Positions 1 through 12,495 of a DNA stretch of 64,000 nucleotides are shown here, piece after piece; position 1 is the first letter of the stretch; each line of letters begins with the position of its first letter. The notes under the pieces are model-generated. The model saw only the letters and a list, made by a program, of their open reading frames with translations, ran no database searches and had not been told where the DNA came from. The position numbers and the translations under genes are program-made. Origin of the DNA: Mercurialis annua (lineage: Eukaryota; Streptophyta; Magnoliopsida; Malpighiales; Euphorbiaceae); NCBI RefSeq assembly GCF_937616625.2, contig NC_065577.1:1777001-1841000 (forward strand), given 5' to 3'.

Positions 1-297
1 CCGTTAATATTTCCGTTTAACGTCGAACACATTTATGTTTAACGCCATCAATTTTTTGTGTTTTTTGATACTTTTTCACAACGTTAGAGTCATATTTGAG
101 ATTCGAAATACGTGAGGTTCCAACAAGAGACACATGATATACATGAGGGTCATTTTTGCACTTTTTCCAATATTTAAACCAATTAGTGTTTTAAGAGATT
201 ATAAACCGAATTGAATTTTAAAAATAAAAATCCCTCTGTTCCTGTTAATTGACATTTTAGAAATTTTTATTACAATTTTTACGATGTTTTCATTTAC

Positions 298-1020
298 GGG
301 AAATTCTTACTTAGTCCCGGTTAGGGGTGTAACTGAGTCAATCCCGCTCGCGAGCTACTCGAAACCCGACTCGATAAAGCTTACTCGAACTCGAATTTTT
401 AAGGCTCGTTTAATAAACGAGTCAATCTCAATCTTAGTGATACTCGACTCGAAAGCTCGCGAGTAAGCTCGTTTATATATTTCTATGCTAATTTGACATG
501 ATGTTATTTTAATTTTGAACCTTAAATATCTAATTCATATATCTTTCGTTAAGAAATATGCATAAAATAGGTAATATAAATTTATTTATATATAAAAAGA
601 AATAAAGTATTTAAATTTTTATTAAATTTTTATTTTTTATTGAAATTTATTAAATTTTTATTGAAATTTATTAAATAATAATAAGACTCGATTAAACTCG
701 TTAAGCTCGCGAGCTTTCGATAAACTCGTTAAGCTCGCGAGCTTTCGATAAACTCGATAAATATTCGATAAATTAACTCGAAACTCGACTCGAAATTAAA
801 CGAGTCAATCTCAATCTTCTCAATACTCGACTCAGCTCGACTCGGTTACACCCCTAGTCCCAGTCCATGAATTTTTCATGCACCTACCCAATGAGGTGTT
901 ATAAAATCTAACATAATTTTCTCTCTTTTATCATGATTTTTTCTTTCTTCTCATTTCTCTAACACCTTATTGGATAGGTCCATGAATTTTCCATGGACCG
1001 GGTCTAAATAAGAACTTCCC
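298..1020. mobile_element. Mutator-type MITE split by a hAT element
   Basis: The ends are inverted repeats. The left end begins GGGAAATTCTTACTTAG and the right end reads CTAAATAAGAACTTCCC; further in, the arms continue as a CCATGAATTTTTCATG block and the sequence around the AGGTGTTA motif. It is flanked by a perfect 9-bp duplication, TTCATTTAC, at 289-297 and 1021-1029. A long inverted repeat plus a 9-bp target duplication is the signature of Mutator-like elements. Without the hAT insertion and its duplicated target the element is only about 180 bp. It has no coding capacity. Confidence 0.8.
322..856. mobile_element. Non-autonomous hAT element
   Basis: Terminal inverted repeats TAGGGGTGTAACYGAGTC match at 17 of 18 positions. 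The TAGGGGTG start is typical of plant hAT elements. The flanks 314-321 (GTCCCGGT) and 857-864 (GTCCCAGT) are an 8-bp target duplication with one mismatch, as expected for hAT. The interior consists of repeats of ACTCG, CTCGCGAGC and AT-rich DNA. A short open frame at 284-466 lies inside and has no support as a gene. Confidence 0.85.
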
Positions 1021-1029
1021 TTCATTTAC

Positions 1030-1654
1030 TAACACACTTTAACTACCATTTTATTTATTTTATCCTTATTTACTTTTGAAAATATCCAAAACTAATAAAA
1101 TGATCATGGGAGTTATTATTTATAAAAACAGTATAGTATCTTGTTTATATATTAATTGCATTTTTAAAATTATGTGCACAAACCTACATGTTAGTCATTA
1201 ATTAGGAATGAAAAGAGTATCAATTTTCTTTGGTTTTTGATTTTATCGAAATAGAAGAGTGGTTATACTTCAAAACAAAATTAAAGGTAAAAGATCAAAT
1301 TTGAATGTGAAAATCAAATTGTAATGTGTTGTATATTTTAGGCCTAATGCCTTTAAACATTATAACCTTTTAGCCCCTTTTCAATCCTATTCCGACATTG
1401 AAAAATTATCAATTTTATCCTATTTTGTATTTTTATATTTCAATTATACCCTAAAATATTAAATTGACGTCCTTTTCATTTAAAAAAAATTAAAATTTTA
1501 GTTAAATTAATTAAAAATTTAAACTAATTTTAATTTGATTATGGCTTTTAATTAGTTTTTAAAAATAAAGGACCTATTTGTATTTTTTTAAATGAAAATG
1601 AATCTAATTTTATCTTTAAACTTAGTTAATAGAAATGAATCTAATAGTATTATT
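1030..1654. other. AT-rich intergenic DNA
   Basis: Low-complexity AT-rich sequence. No coding potential, RNA gene or repeat boundary was seen. Positions 1-288 are similar. Confidence 0.5.
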
Positions 1655-1724
1655 CCAGAAACATGCCAATTTCATGAACTGAACCAATCAATTACTTATC
1701 GAGGAAGCAATGTTGGCTGCACCA
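1655..1724. other. Left half of retrotransposon target site (duplicated NLR-flank block)
   Basis: This stretch continues directly into 13942 once the retrotransposon is removed. The joined sequence resembles the reverse complement of about 37630-37790, sharing CCAATTTCATGAA, ATCAATTACTTATCGAGG and TATGACGAGCCTAC. The block therefore belongs to the DNA duplicated together with NLR-A and NLR-B. In one frame it reads through both halves, with a GYDEPTER-like motif. I do not recognise the protein, and it may not be a gene. Confidence 0.6.
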
Positions 1725-3170
1725 TGTTGGTAAAAATACGCAAGCGTACGTATGCCAACTTGTAATACAGACTATGAAGTCCGGATATCGTACCCACAGA
1801 GAAAGCTCTAAGACAACCAGTTAAGGAACTCGATTCGAATAGCCGAGAAGATAGTTTTGTTTGTTGTGTAATTAAAAGACAGAAATTAGCAATTGTAATT
1901 TAAAGTAACTAAAGCTGTAATTCAAATGGTGTTTTAACAATAATGGAAGAGGCAGGGATTATTAATCTTCGTTATGCTGTTTACTTGATTTGGGTTATGG
2001 ATTGTATTGTTCTGATGAGGTTCGAACTAATCTAAAGCACCTAAAATTCTCTCTCGAGCAATTACAGGCAAAAGCATTAAACTTACTAATACTAGATTAA
2101 TTATTCACTCTCGCGCAATGATTAACCTATGTATAAATCAATTTAATGGTTGTTAAGCAAATTCAAGGAACCCGCACTCGTTAATTCACTCTCGCACAAT
2201 TAACTCCTGCGTTCTTAATTATATTGTTCTATTCCAATTTTACTCTCTCGAGCTAAAACTAAAACAAAAGGCGTAGACTAAGTGATCAGTTTAGGCTAAG
2301 CGTTAAGCACAATAATTAAAACCCATCAAGAACAAAAACCCATAAATTCAATTCAATTAGACAAGCATAATTACGATTAATAATCCCCAACGAAGGGTTT
2401 AGCTAGACATAACAATGAAATAACTAAAAGCAATAATTAACGGATTCATTCTGCGATTAAATAAATACTGAAGTATGAAATTAATATCAATCGTACCTTA
2501 GTTGAAGTAAACTAATAATGAACAATGAAAATCCAGCGATAATAATGAAGAACGAAACTAAAATTGTAATAAACTAAGGTATAATCTCAAAAACAAAGTC
2601 GCCAACCCCGATACAATGATTAAGAAGTGTATTTATACTAGGGTTTCTTCTAATCTTCGGGCTTTGTGAAATTCCCAAAATACCCAGGTCTTTACGCGTC
2701 AATCGGGGGCCAAAACGTCACTTTCTGAGGCAGCAGTCGAAGGGGGCACGACGTGCAGGAGCCAAGGGCACGTCGTGCCCTTCAATACTTCAACACCGCA
2801 CGACGTGCACAGCAAGACCGCACGTCGTGCGGTTCCCTTTTTTCAGAGGCACGTCGTGCCCTCCACCGTGCCATCATCGTGCAAAATCCCCTGGAAGTCA
2901 GTGGTGCCGTGCACTCAACGTGCACAAGGGAGCACGACGTGCACCTTGTACTTTTGTCCCGAAACTCGTCGTTTCTCGCTCCAAACGCTTCCCGGCTCTC
3001 TCGTAAGTCCATAATCGCTCTAATAAGCTCCGAAATCATCCGTTTTCATGCATATACCTGAAATGCTTGGACATAACAATAAGAACCACAAATAACATGA
3101 ATTAGACATTAAATACGCATTAAAAAGACCTGAAAGTACCTAGAAAATAGGAGTAGAAATACTCCTATCA
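1725..3170 (-). repeat. 3' LTR of the Athila element
   Basis: It is the same length as 12496-13941 (offset 10771), and one difference was seen. A TATA-like TATAAATA lies on the minus strand at 2630-2637. Six copies of the near-palindrome GCACGWCGTGC begin at 2746, 2768, 2798, 2820, 2849 and 2932. The open frames at 2753-3061 on both strands run through this palindrome array and are not taken as genes. Confidence 0.95.
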
Positions 3171-3205
3171 AACATCCTCACACTTACCTTTTGCTTGTCC
3201 TCAAG
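3171..3205 (-). other. Putative polypurine tract region
   Basis: On the minus strand the DNA immediately upstream of the 3' LTR is purine-rich, AAGTGTGAGGATGTT, preceded by a GAGGACAAGC block. This is where plus-strand priming is expected. The tract is interrupted by pyrimidines, so its exact limits are uncertain. Confidence 0.4.
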
Positions 3206-4984
3206 CAAATAAAGAATAACGCCACATTACCAATTACCAAGCTTTGCCACAAATCCCCAAAATTAAAGCACTTTCACAACCCCCTTAATAATGAATCAAT
3301 CAAGAAGGATCTTTGAACTGAACAACAACCGAGAGAATAACATCAAATAACAAATCCTAGTGCCAAATCATGAAGCAATAGCACCGAGACTACACAGATA
3401 CACTTATTAAACATGATTTCAAAATCACATTGATCCTAAAGGCAATTCAATCAATTCAAAACCAACAACGAAACTTGAGCAAATGAGCAAAATCACAGGT
3501 CTGTATAATGAAATCACCAAGTAACTCCTCACAAGGTCGTCTCTCGCACACAAGTGTATAAGGTATATCAATTAAGCTCTCACATCAATACATGTAATCT
3601 TGCCATAAGCTTGCCTATAATCCACAATTCCACTACTAAGTTAAGTCAAACAATCTGAATCCAAATGGACTTTTAAAAGGTTGTAATGGGGTCTGGGTTA
3701 GGGTACGGAAAAAAAAAAGTAAATAACATGGGAAAAAAAATGACTTGACAAACCGACAAACATCACTGGAACTACACAACTAATCACATTCAGCTCTTCA
3801 ACTAATTTAATCTCTTTTTCTGCTCTTTTTATTTCCTTGAGTTCAACTTTTTAGCATTTTATCTTTTAAGCTCAACTTTTCAATTTTTTTCTTCTTTTGT
3901 TCTCTTTTTTTTTTTTCTTTGCTTTCTTTTTTCAAGCTCTCTTTTATTTTTCCGCTCTTTTTCCTGAACTTCAAAAGGCAGCACTTAATCATATCAAACA
4001 AGAGATAATCCATCTAATATCATGAGCTGAGGATGTTATACATCCTCACACTAGTTTCCTGCATATCCATCAATCTATCAAGTCACAATAAGGTAGAAAA
4101 GAGGGAGATAAGAAAAGGTAAAGTGTGTAAAATGTGTGTAAAACAACAAAAATATGGCTAAGGCTCAAATTGTTAAACTAAGGGACAATGGGTAGGCTAT
4201 TTAAAGTGGTCTAAAGAATGGGTTATCCTAATTGCCATTTATCACTTTCAAATTATTCAACCTACAATGCAATTTTACTGTGGACGCAAGGCAAGTTCTA
4301 GAAAATTAACATGTATCGACTCACACCACAATAAAATGAGACATAAAAAGTATGCTCGATAAGGCTCAAAAATCTCATAAAGTTGGGTAAACACAAGGTG
4401 ATTTATCATACAAACATGTTTAATTGCTCAAAATTTCAGAATTTACATTAATGTTCCTGTCAAGATTTCCATGCCAGAATTCACAGTATTCAAAAGAAAG
4501 AACATGTTTTTCAGAGTGCAACTTTTCACCTCAGTCCTATTAATTCATGCTGGCTAACTAAGCAAATGTTATTTAACTGTCATTCTCACAATGTTGTTCA
4601 CACACAAAGACAATAATTAACCAACTCATTAAATAGGGGGAACGAAAACACTAAAATTCTAGCATTTCTGACAAAGCATCAATCATGGCATAGGCGATAC
4701 AATGACACAACAACACGGTAAGTAAAAGTAGTAACGCATCCAATATGTCCTAGCATAAAACACCCCACGGGTTCACCACAAAAAGTAAACAAACAGACTC
4801 CTAAAACATTCCTAAAACATCCTACAGACAAAGATAAAAGAGAAAAATAAGTTTTCTCTCTACCCTCACACTGACTGATGCATTGTCCCCAATGCATCTA
4901 TACTGAACAAAACACACATAAAACAGAAAAGTACGATAAAAACATAAACAAAAAAAATAAAAAGGGAAAAGAAAACAGAACACT
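3206..4984. other. 3' noncoding region of the Athila element
   Basis: About 1.8 kb between the second ORF and the 3' LTR. It holds A/T-rich DNA and pyrimidine-rich stretches around 3810-3960. Only short open frames (for example 4679-4897 and 4822-5037, minus) occur and none has domain support. Long noncoding stretches here are common in Athila-group elements. Confidence 0.6.
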
Positions 4985-6337
4985 CTAGTAGTCCTCCGGC
5001 TCTGGTGATGGCGAATAGACAGGTGAAGGATAGTCACCCTGTGGGTGTGTAGCCCGCATGTGGGCTCTCTGCATGCGATGATGGTCCCGCTGCTCTCTAA
5101 GCATCCGCCTTTGTCTAGCCTCCATGCGGCGCTGTCTGTCCTCTATGCGCTGTCTCCAATCAGTCTCAGAAGGTGGCTGTAACGGCTCCTCAAAAACCGG
5201 AGGATCCTCAGTAGCCTCAGTACCCTGTGCATTCTCTTGAACATGCTCTGTCTGCTGTCCCTCTGCACTCTCATCCTGATCAGCTTCCGCTTCTGGCTGT
5301 TCAACTGGTCCATACTTCTTCACCCATCCTGTCCTCTTATAAAAGGGAATAATTTCATTGTTGGCATCCACCACATTACACTTCTTCAAGTAGTCCATGT
5401 CAATGTATTTCAGTTTGGGCTGCTGTAGGGCTTCCCACTCCTCCTCTGTAGAATATGCCTGAAAACACTCAGCAAGAGCACTCACAATCAACCCCATCCC
5501 CAGTGGACTCGCAGCCCGCTGCTGCTGCATCTTCAGAATCATCTCCAAAATGCGGTAAGCCATGTTGATCTTCAAGGTATCATCATCAGGATGCAGCAAT
5601 GCATAAATCACAATCAAATCATTATGGCCAACCTTGTTGGCCTCATCAATTCCGCAAATATTGTACTTGTACCACTTGAAAGCTAGCAGTACAGACACAT
5701 CCTTGATCAAATTTGCCTTGGAATCCTTCTGAAAAACAGGCTCGCCAGACAGCTCTCGCCACATCTGATCCCTCTGATACTCTGGTGGAATAATGCGTAT
5801 ACCACCACTGCGCATCTCACAATTGGTTCTCAACCACCTCATATCAAACGAGTGTCGTACCCCTCGCAGACGGAAACTATACTCAGATTCCACATTTTCC
5901 TTCCGCTTCAATGTGGTGAAGAACTCTCTGGTCAGCTCTGTGTAAGTGTGATGTGAAGTCGCACCAAACCACTGTAAACCCCAACGCCTCAAATGACTGT
6001 CAAAAGCCTCCTGCAAATTCAACTTAGCAAGAGTAGGACCATCTATATTTTTACAGCCTATCACTCTCCGCTTACGGATCACCTCATATCTGTCACCTTC
6101 CTCCAGTGAATAAATAGGAAAGGGACATTCATACCTCGCAGCCAAGTTTGGCCGCTGTCTGCTACTCGAGGGTGCTCTAACCGGTGGAGGAATCCTATCT
6201 GCAGCCGCTGTCCGTGAGCGTCCCCTGCGGAGTGGTGCCACTGATGGTTCAGGAGAACTCTGAGTTCTCACAATGCTTGAATCCTCAGGATCGGTATCTT
6301 CTTCCCCAAAATTAGGATTTTTAGACCTAAATGTCAT
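4985..6337 (-). CDS. Athila ORF1-type protein (third reading frame of the retrotransposon)
   Basis: A 450-residue uninterrupted frame starting with ATG at 6337, downstream of gag-pol in the same orientation. The N-terminal 75 residues are acidic, then Arg/Pro/Ser-rich. The middle part (about 75-330) contains a TYTELTREFF motif and a DMRW segment like those of the Arabidopsis Athila ORF-1 family (Pfam ATHILA). The C-terminal third is Glu/Gln-rich, followed by a strongly basic segment with QRRM repeats and a Pro/Ser tail. Proteins in this position are often called env-like, but I see no signal peptide or clear membrane helix. The function is unknown for the family. Expression could come from a subgenomic or spliced transcript, because the frame is separated from gag-pol by 568 bp. 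Confidence 0.8.
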   Translation of the reverse strand: MTFRSKNPNFGEEDTDPEDSSIVRTQSSPEPSVAPLRRGRSRTAAADRIPPPVRAPSSSRQRPNLAARYECPFPIYSLEEGDRYEVIRKRRVIGCKNIDGPTLAKLNLQEAFDSHLRRWGLQWFGATSHHTYTELTREFFTTLKRKENVESEYSFRLRGVRHSFDMRWLRTNCEMRSGGIRIIPPEYQRDQMWRELSGEPVFQKDSKANLIKDVSVLLAFKWYKYNICGIDEANKVGHNDLIVIYALLHPDDDTLKINMAYRILEMILKMQQQRAASPLGMGLIVSALAECFQAYSTEEEWEALQQPKLKYIDMDYLKKCNVVDANNEIIPFYKRTGWVKKYGPVEQPEAEADQDESAEGQQTEHVQENAQGTEATEDPPVFEEPLQPPSETDWRQRIEDRQRRMEARQRRMLREQRDHHRMQRAHMRATHPQGDYPSPVYSPSPEPEDY

Positions 6338-6905
6338 GATTGTTGAAATTGAGAATAAACCTTGAGAAAGTTGAAGGAGAAATCCGATTTAGAGCTAGGT
6401 TAGGTATAGGGAATGTGGAATTTGGATGAATTTGGGGTAGAATTTGGGGAATTTGGTTAGGGTTTTATGTGGGGAATTTTCGGAATGGGTTAGGGGGAAA
6501 AGGGTTTTGTTAAAATTTGGAAATTATGGAGAAAAGTGCGGTTTAAATCAGCATTTGGAAAGCTGCTGCCGAGGGGTGCACGACGTGCTCTGGCCTCCTG
6601 CACGTCGTGCGGCCGCACGTCGTGCGCTGTGTTGCTGCACGTCGTGCGGTAGCACAAAACTGCTCCCCCAAAATTACTCTTCTGCTCCGACCTGCACATC
6701 ACCAACACCAATACCCGGATCAATCTGAACTACAAAAATTTACACACGATAACATGAAATAGAATACTCAAAATAAAGACAACTAAAATTATGAAATTAA
6801 ATCTAACTAATGAAGTTCAAACGCAGTAAAAAAATAAATTATTCGGACTTGTCATCCAAATAACGCTTGTTTTAGGTCACTAGCGTTGACCGTATAGTAC
6901 CTGAC
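6338..6905. promoter_or_regulatory. Spacer between gag-pol and ORF1-type gene with palindrome cluster
   Basis: Four copies of GCACGWCGTGC begin at 6578, 6600, 6615 and 6637, 240-310 bp upstream of the ORF1-type start codon. The same motif occurs six times in each LTR. The ACGT core resembles plant bZIP binding sites, and the cluster is also CpG-dense. A promoter or silencing role is inference only. Confidence 0.4.
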
Positions 6906-9900
6906 TCAGTTCGGAGCATCGAGAGTATAGCACTCTCTTCTTTCGTCCGTCAAAGGACCTAAATACGGTTTACACCGCTGTCCATTGACTTTAAACGTCT
7001 CCCCACTCACATTTTCGAGCTCGATTGCGCCATGCTCAGCTACATGTCGCACCTTGAAGGGTCCGCTCCATCTCGATTTCAACTTGCCAGGGAATAAGCG
7101 CAGGCGAGAGTTGTACAGTAGCACATGACTGCCTTCTGTAAACTGCTTAGGCACGATATGAGCGTCGTGCCATTTCTTGGTCTTTTCCTTATACAACTTG
7201 GCATTCTCATATGCCGACAAGCGAAACTCATCAAGTTCATTCAGTTGCAAAAGGCGCCTCTGCTTCGAGAGTCGAGGGTCAAAATTTAACTCTTTAATGG
7301 CCCAGTATGCGCGATGCTCTAACTCGAGAGGCAAGTGACACGCCTTCCCATAGACTAGCCTGTAAGGTGACATACCAGTAGGCGTTTTGAATGCTGTCCG
7401 ATACGCCCACAATGCGTCATCCAGTTTTTGAGACCAGTCCTTTCGAGAGCCATTCACTGTCTTTTCAAGAATGCGCTTCAACTCTCTATTGGACACTTCA
7501 ACCTGTCCACTAGTCTGAGGGTGATATGGAGTTGCCACTCTGTGATACACATGGTATTTCTTCATCAAGGCGGTGAACTGCTGATTGCAAAAGTGTGATC
7601 CTCCATCACTAATGATCGCCCGTGGCACCCCAAATCGATTTATCAACTTCTTCAGAAACTTAATAACCACTTTTCCATCATTAGTGGGCAAAGCTGCTGC
7701 TTCCACCCACTTCGACACATAGTCGACACACACCAGAATGTATAAGTTCCCACAGGACACAGGGAAAGGTCCCATAAAGTCAATACCCCAGACATCAAAA
7801 ATCTCAACCTCCTGAATAGAAGAAAGAGGCATTTCGTCCCGCCTTGATATATTGCCAGTGCGCTGGCATCTGTCACAGTGCTGCACAAAATCTCTCACAT
7901 CCCTGTGCAGTGTAGGCCAGTAGAAACCACTCTCTAGGACTCGTGCTGCTGTCCTACCCGAAGCATAGTGACCCCCATAATCTGAAGAATGGCACTGAGT
8001 CATAATGGCCAACATTTCTTCCTCTGCAACACATCTCCGGATCATATCATCTGCACACACTCGAAATAGGTATGGCTCATCCCACAGATAGCGCTTAACA
8101 TCAGAGAGGAACTTCTTGCGCTGGTGACTGCTCATGTCAGGAGGCATAATGTCAGCTGATAGATAGTTGGCGAAATCTGCATACCATGGATTCATCGTCT
8201 CCTTAATGAGCATGAGAGCCTCATCAGGAAACCTTTCGTTGATGACTTCGCCTTCTATCACTGGCTCGGGAACCTCTAACCGTGACAAGTGGTCTGCTAC
8301 CACATTCTCCGTGCCCTTCTTGTCTCTGATCTCCAGATCAAACTCTTGCAGGAGCAAGACCCACCGAATCAACCTAGGCTTTGCATCTTGCTTGGCAAAA
8401 AGGTATCGCAGCGCAGCATGATCAGTATAAATGATAACCTTTGAGCCAAGTAGATACTGCCTAAATTTATCCAGTGAAAACACTACCGCTAGCATTTCCT
8501 TCTCCGTGGTAGTGTAGTTCAGCTGAGCTCCTGTTAAAGTGCGACTCGCATAATAGATGACATGCAGCTTCTTGTCCTTCCTCTGCCCCAGAATGCTTCC
8601 CAGCGCCTGATCGCTCGCATCGCACATGATCTCAAAGGGCAGATCCCAATCCGGACTAGAGATGACTGGGGCAGTGACCAGTGCTTCCTTTAACCTGAGA
8701 AAAGAAGCTAAACAGGCATCAGTAAACAAAAAGGGCGCGTCCTTGACAAGTAAGGTAGTCAAAGGACGCGCTATGGAAGAAAAATCCTTGATGAACCTGC
8801 GATAAAAACCTGCGTGCCCGAGGAAGGCACGGACTCCCTTCACTGTGATTGGAGGTGGAAGCTTCTCAATCACCTCTGTCTTTGCCCTGTCAACCTCGAT
8901 ACCCTCTCTGGATATCTTGTGCCCCAAAACAATGCCCTCCTCAACCATGAAGTGGCATTTTTCCCAGTTCAGCACTAGATTTGTCTCCTCGCATCTCTGC
9001 AGGACCCGGTCTAAATTACGAAGACAACACTCGAAGGAGTCTCCAAAGACTGAAAAATCGTCCATGAATACTTCCATGATGTCTTCGATCATATCATTAA
9101 AGATCGAAGTCATGCACCTCTGAAACGTAGCAGGCGCATTGCAAAGACCGAACGGCATGCGGCGGTAGGCGAAAGTGCCATATGGACAAGTAAAGGTAGT
9201 CTTCTCTTGGTCCTCTGGGAAGATAATGATCTGATTGTACCCAGAGTAACCATCCAAAAAACAGTAAAATGCATGTCCTGCCACTCGCTCTAGCATCTGA
9301 TCAATAAAAGGAAGCGGGAAGTGATCCTTCCTAGTTTCGGCATTCAGCTTCCTGTAGTCAATGCACACTCGCCACCCAGTAACCGTGCGAGTAGAAATCT
9401 GTTCCCCTTTCTCATTCTCTACAACTGTCATCCCGCCTTTCTTCGGCACACACTGAATTGGGCTCACCCATGAACTATCAGAAATGGGATAGATGATGCC
9501 CGCATCAAGTAGCTTCACAATCTCCTTGTGAACCACCTCTTTCATGTTAGGGTTCAGCCGTCTCTGTCTCTGCGCAGATGCCTTAGACTCATCCTCCAAA
9601 TGAATCCGATGCATCACTACTGAAGGGCTGATCCCCCTGATATCTGAAATCTGCCACCCAATAGCCAAGATACGTCCCTTGACTACCTCAATGACTCTCT
9701 GCTCTTGCTTCTTGGTGAGCTTGTTGCTGACGATAATGGGCAAAGTGCCATCCGCTCCCAAGAAGGCATATCGTAAGTGTGCAGGCAAAGTCTTGAGCTC
9801 CACTTTTGGTGGCTTCTCAGAGGAGGGAGGAGTGATGTGCTTGCTTTTCAACAGTGGTTCGAGGACTGGTTCCTCTAAGTACTCCTCCCTTTCATTCGGC

Positions 9901-12356
9901 ATAGACTGCAGGATGGCATTGGTTTCTGCCAGTTGTTCTTCCACTAACTCATCCACCATGTCTACCCGCATGCATTCACCTCCAGAATTGGGATGGCGTG
10001 TGATCTTTCTCATGTCGAACTCAACTCTCTCATCCCCAATTCTCAGAGTCAACTTTCCATCATGAACATCGATAAGAGCTCTGCCAGTGTTCATGAATGG
10101 TCGCCCCAATATCATCGGGCACTCCTTGTCCGCTGCGTAGTCAAGGACAACAAAATCCACAGGGAATATGAATTTGTTGACCTTCACTAGGACATCCTCC
10201 ACAATCCCATGTGGCTTTTTCAGAGAGTGATCCGCTAGCTGCAACATCATCGGCGTAGCCTGTACCTGTTGATCACCAAACATACTACGAAAAAGGGATA
10301 AGGGCATCAAATTAATACTAGCACCTAAATCGCAAAGGCAATTAACAGACTGCATGTTACCGATAGTACAAGGGATAGTGAAACTTCCTGGATCCTTAAG
10401 CTTGGTCGGTAGACTGCTCAATATGATTGAGCTGCAGTTTTCTGTCATCGGTACTGGTCCCTCTGCATCCCAACTCCGCTTGTTGGTGATGATCTCCTTG
10501 AGAAACTTTGCATAGTGCGGCATCTCTCTCAATGCGTCTGCCAGACTGATGTTAATCTGTAGCTTCTTGAAAGTTTCAAGAAATTTGTGAAACTTCCAAG
10601 TGTCCTGCGGCTTCTTCACTCTGTGTGGGAATGGCACCTTTGGCACAAAAGGAGGTGGTGGAGGTGGTTTAGCAACTACCTTTTCAGGCTCGCCACCCTC
10701 ACACTGTTCCTTTTCCGCCTCAACTGTAGCACGTCCTGCATATGGATCATCCAGTGCTTTCCCACTTCTCAACTCAATAGCCTTGAGATGCTCTCTGGGG
10801 TTTTCCTCAGTAGTGGATGGTAAACCCCCCTGACTTCTGCTTTGCAGTGCTTTAGCCATCTGCTGATTCTGCACCTCAAGGTTATGAATTGTAGCAGCAT
10901 GATTTTTAAATGTTTGCTGCGTCTCGGCATCCTTCTTCATCATCATCTCCATCAATTTATCAAACTTGCTGTGGAGAGACTCGCCTTGCTCTCTTTGTTG
11001 GAAGCCAGGAGGATGCTGCGGTCGGTTATTCTGATGTTGGAAATTCCCTTGATTCTGAAAGTTCCCTTGATTCTGGTAGTTGCCCTGATTGTGTTGTGGC
11101 CTCTGTCCGCCCTGAAAGCTCGGACCTGCCTGATTGTTGGCATTACCCCCATTGTCCTTCCATGAGAAATTCGGGTGATTCCTCCATCCTGGGTTGTAAG
11201 TTGAAGCGTATGGATCATTGCCCTGTCTTTGCCCTCCCACAAAATTAACTTGTTCATTGTTAGGCTGACCCCATACAGAACATTCATTCGACATATGACC
11301 ATGCTCCCCACATACCTCGCAGTTACTCTGAATGGCAGCTACACTGTTAATATTAACTCCTGCAGCCTGCCGTGTAAGAAAATCCACTTGATTTTGCAAT
11401 GCTGCAGTCTTCGATTTTAAAGCCTCCATTGCAGAATCAGCAGTAACTGACATAACTCCTCTCTGCGCAGGTGCCTTCGCCCTTTCCGATGGCCAAAAAC
11501 AGCCATTTACTGCCATCTCATCTAACAGATCGAATGCTTCATCCGCCGTTTTTCTCATCAGAGACCCTCCTGCACCTGCGTCAATCGTGCTTCTCCCCAG
11601 TTCAGTTGCTCCATTATAAAAGGTTTGGATCAGATTCTCTCGAGTGATGTTATGATGCGGAACTTGCCTCTGCATCTCCTTATAGCGCTCCCACGCTTCA
11701 TGAACTGATTCCCCATCAAGTTGCTGATAGAGCATAATATCCCTAGTCAGCTTTGCAGTCTTTGCCATGGAGAAATACTTGTGCAAGAACGCTTTCGCCA
11801 AATCAGACCAAGTGTTAATTCCTGCGCTAGGTAGAGCGTGAAGCCATTGTTTCGCCTTATCCCTCAGAGAAAATGGGAACAGGCGAAGCCATACCTCGTC
11901 GTCAGTCATGTTGTTCATCTTGAATGTGCTACATACTTCCAAGAAGTTTGCAAGATGTGCGTTAGGATCTTCCCTAGGCAGCCCATAGAACTGGCAGTTA
12001 TCCTTCAACAGCTGAATGACACTCGTCTTGATCTCATAATGGGTAGTCGGCACAGGATGTGCAAAATAGCCATGGGTGTTGTTTCCCACATTTGGCTGAA
12101 ATATTTCCATCAGTGTTTTCACTCGAGGCCCTTCATTGTTCTGTCCTTGAGCATTCTGCGGATTCTGCTGATTTTGATTCTGCGGGATCACTCGATTATC
12201 ACCCGCATTGTTGAATCCAGGAGGAGCATCGTTTTCGTTCTCCATGTTGAGATTCCTTTGAGATGAGTGTGTTGCTTTTCTGACACTTCGCTCAAAGGTA
12301 GTGAGGTCTTGTTGAAACGGTTCTAACGGTAGTCCTTTGCGTCGTGTATTATGCAT
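6906..12356 (-). CDS. Gag-Pol polyprotein, Athila-type Ty3/gypsy
   Basis: A single intact frame of 1816 residues. Capsid-type Gag region at about 130-240. CCHC zinc knuckle ([14 protein letters not shown]) at about 345-358. Aspartic protease with LCDLGAS at about 672-680, where the usual DTG/DSG is DLG. Reverse transcriptase with FMDD at about 1096-1099. RNase H from about 1240, beginning MCDASD. Integrase HHCC zinc region at about 1453-1498. Integrase catalytic core with Asp near 1522, Asp near 1581 and Glu near 1618. The C-terminal part (1755-1795) is the usual Ty3 integrase tail. There is no frameshift between gag and pol. All catalytic motifs are present and no stop interrupts the frame, so the protein looks functional. 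The products would reverse-transcribe and integrate the element. Confidence 0.95.
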   Translation of the reverse strand: MHNTRRKGLPLEPFQQDLTTFERSVRKATHSSQRNLNMENENDAPPGFNNAGDNRVIPQNQNQQNPQNAQGQNNEGPRVKTLMEIFQPNVGNNTHGYFAHPVPTTHYEIKTSVIQLLKDNCQFYGLPREDPNAHLANFLEVCSTFKMNNMTDDEVWLRLFPFSLRDKAKQWLHALPSAGINTWSDLAKAFLHKYFSMAKTAKLTRDIMLYQQLDGESVHEAWERYKEMQRQVPHHNITRENLIQTFYNGATELGRSTIDAGAGGSLMRKTADEAFDLLDEMAVNGCFWPSERAKAPAQRGVMSVTADSAMEALKSKTAALQNQVDFLTRQAAGVNINSVAAIQSNCEVCGEHGHMSNECSVWGQPNNEQVNFVGGQRQGNDPYASTYNPGWRNHPNFSWKDNGGNANNQAGPSFQGGQRPQHNQGNYQNQGNFQNQGNFQHQNNRPQHPPGFQQREQGESLHSKFDKLMEMMMKKDAETQQTFKNHAATIHNLEVQNQQMAKALQSRSQGGLPSTTEENPREHLKAIELRSGKALDDPYAGRATVEAEKEQCEGGEPEKVVAKPPPPPPFVPKVPFPHRVKKPQDTWKFHKFLETFKKLQINISLADALREMPHYAKFLKEIITNKRSWDAEGPVPMTENCSSIILSSLPTKLKDPGSFTIPCTIGNMQSVNCLCDLGASINLMPLSLFRSMFGDQQVQATPMMLQLADHSLKKPHGIVEDVLVKVNKFIFPVDFVVLDYAADKECPMILGRPFMNTGRALIDVHDGKLTLRIGDERVEFDMRKITRHPNSGGECMRVDMVDELVEEQLAETNAILQSMPNEREEYLEEPVLEPLLKSKHITPPSSEKPPKVELKTLPAHLRYAFLGADGTLPIIVSNKLTKKQEQRVIEVVKGRILAIGWQISDIRGISPSVVMHRIHLEDESKASAQRQRRLNPNMKEVVHKEIVKLLDAGIIYPISDSSWVSPIQCVPKKGGMTVVENEKGEQISTRTVTGWRVCIDYRKLNAETRKDHFPLPFIDQMLERVAGHAFYCFLDGYSGYNQIIIFPEDQEKTTFTCPYGTFAYRRMPFGLCNAPATFQRCMTSIFNDMIEDIMEVFMDDFSVFGDSFECCLRNLDRVLQRCEETNLVLNWEKCHFMVEEGIVLGHKISREGIEVDRAKTEVIEKLPPPITVKGVRAFLGHAGFYRRFIKDFSSIARPLTTLLVKDAPFLFTDACLASFLRLKEALVTAPVISSPDWDLPFEIMCDASDQALGSILGQRKDKKLHVIYYASRTLTGAQLNYTTTEKEMLAVVFSLDKFRQYLLGSKVIIYTDHAALRYLFAKQDAKPRLIRWVLLLQEFDLEIRDKKGTENVVADHLSRLEVPEPVIEGEVINERFPDEALMLIKETMNPWYADFANYLSADIMPPDMSSHQRKKFLSDVKRYLWDEPYLFRVCADDMIRRCVAEEEMLAIMTQCHSSDYGGHYASGRTAARVLESGFYWPTLHRDVRDFVQHCDRCQRTGNISRRDEMPLSSIQEVEIFDVWGIDFMGPFPVSCGNLYILVCVDYVSKWVEAAALPTNDGKVVIKFLKKLINRFGVPRAIISDGGSHFCNQQFTALMKKYHVYHRVATPYHPQTSGQVEVSNRELKRILEKTVNGSRKDWSQKLDDALWAYRTAFKTPTGMSPYRLVYGKACHLPLELEHRAYWAIKELNFDPRLSKQRRLLQLNELDEFRLSAYENAKLYKEKTKKWHDAHIVPKQFTEGSHVLLYNSRLRLFPGKLKSRWSGPFKVRHVAEHGAIELENVSGETFKVNGQRCKPYLGPLTDERRECYTLDAPN

Positions 12357-12471
12357 ACACTAAGAGAAGGGTACCTGAAACAACAAAATCAACAAACCAC
12401 ACGCGTAAAACAAGAAAAATAAAGACTAAAACAAGCCAAGCAATCCCAACTTAGTTGTTAAAGAAAAACTT

Positions 12472-12489
12472 TCCCCGGCAACGGCGCCA
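12472..12489 (-). other. Primer-binding site (tRNA-Asp type)
   Basis: The minus-strand sequence TGGCGCCGTTGCCGGGGA is complementary to the 3' end of plant tRNA-Asp(GUC) as I know it. It lies six bases inside the 5' LTR (12496-13941), the normal place for minus-strand DNA priming. Confidence 0.85.
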
Positions 12490-12495
12490 AAAACT

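Noticed and set aside
2753..3061. Open frames over the LTR palindrome array (and 13524-13832)
   Set aside because: They are identical in both LTRs because the LTRs are identical. Composition follows the GCACGWCGTGC repeats and no domain is visible.
4679..5037. Two short hydrophobic minus-strand frames near the retrotransposon 3' end, considered as an envelope remnant
   Set aside because: They overlap each other and the ORF1-type gene, with low-complexity composition. Support was not enough.
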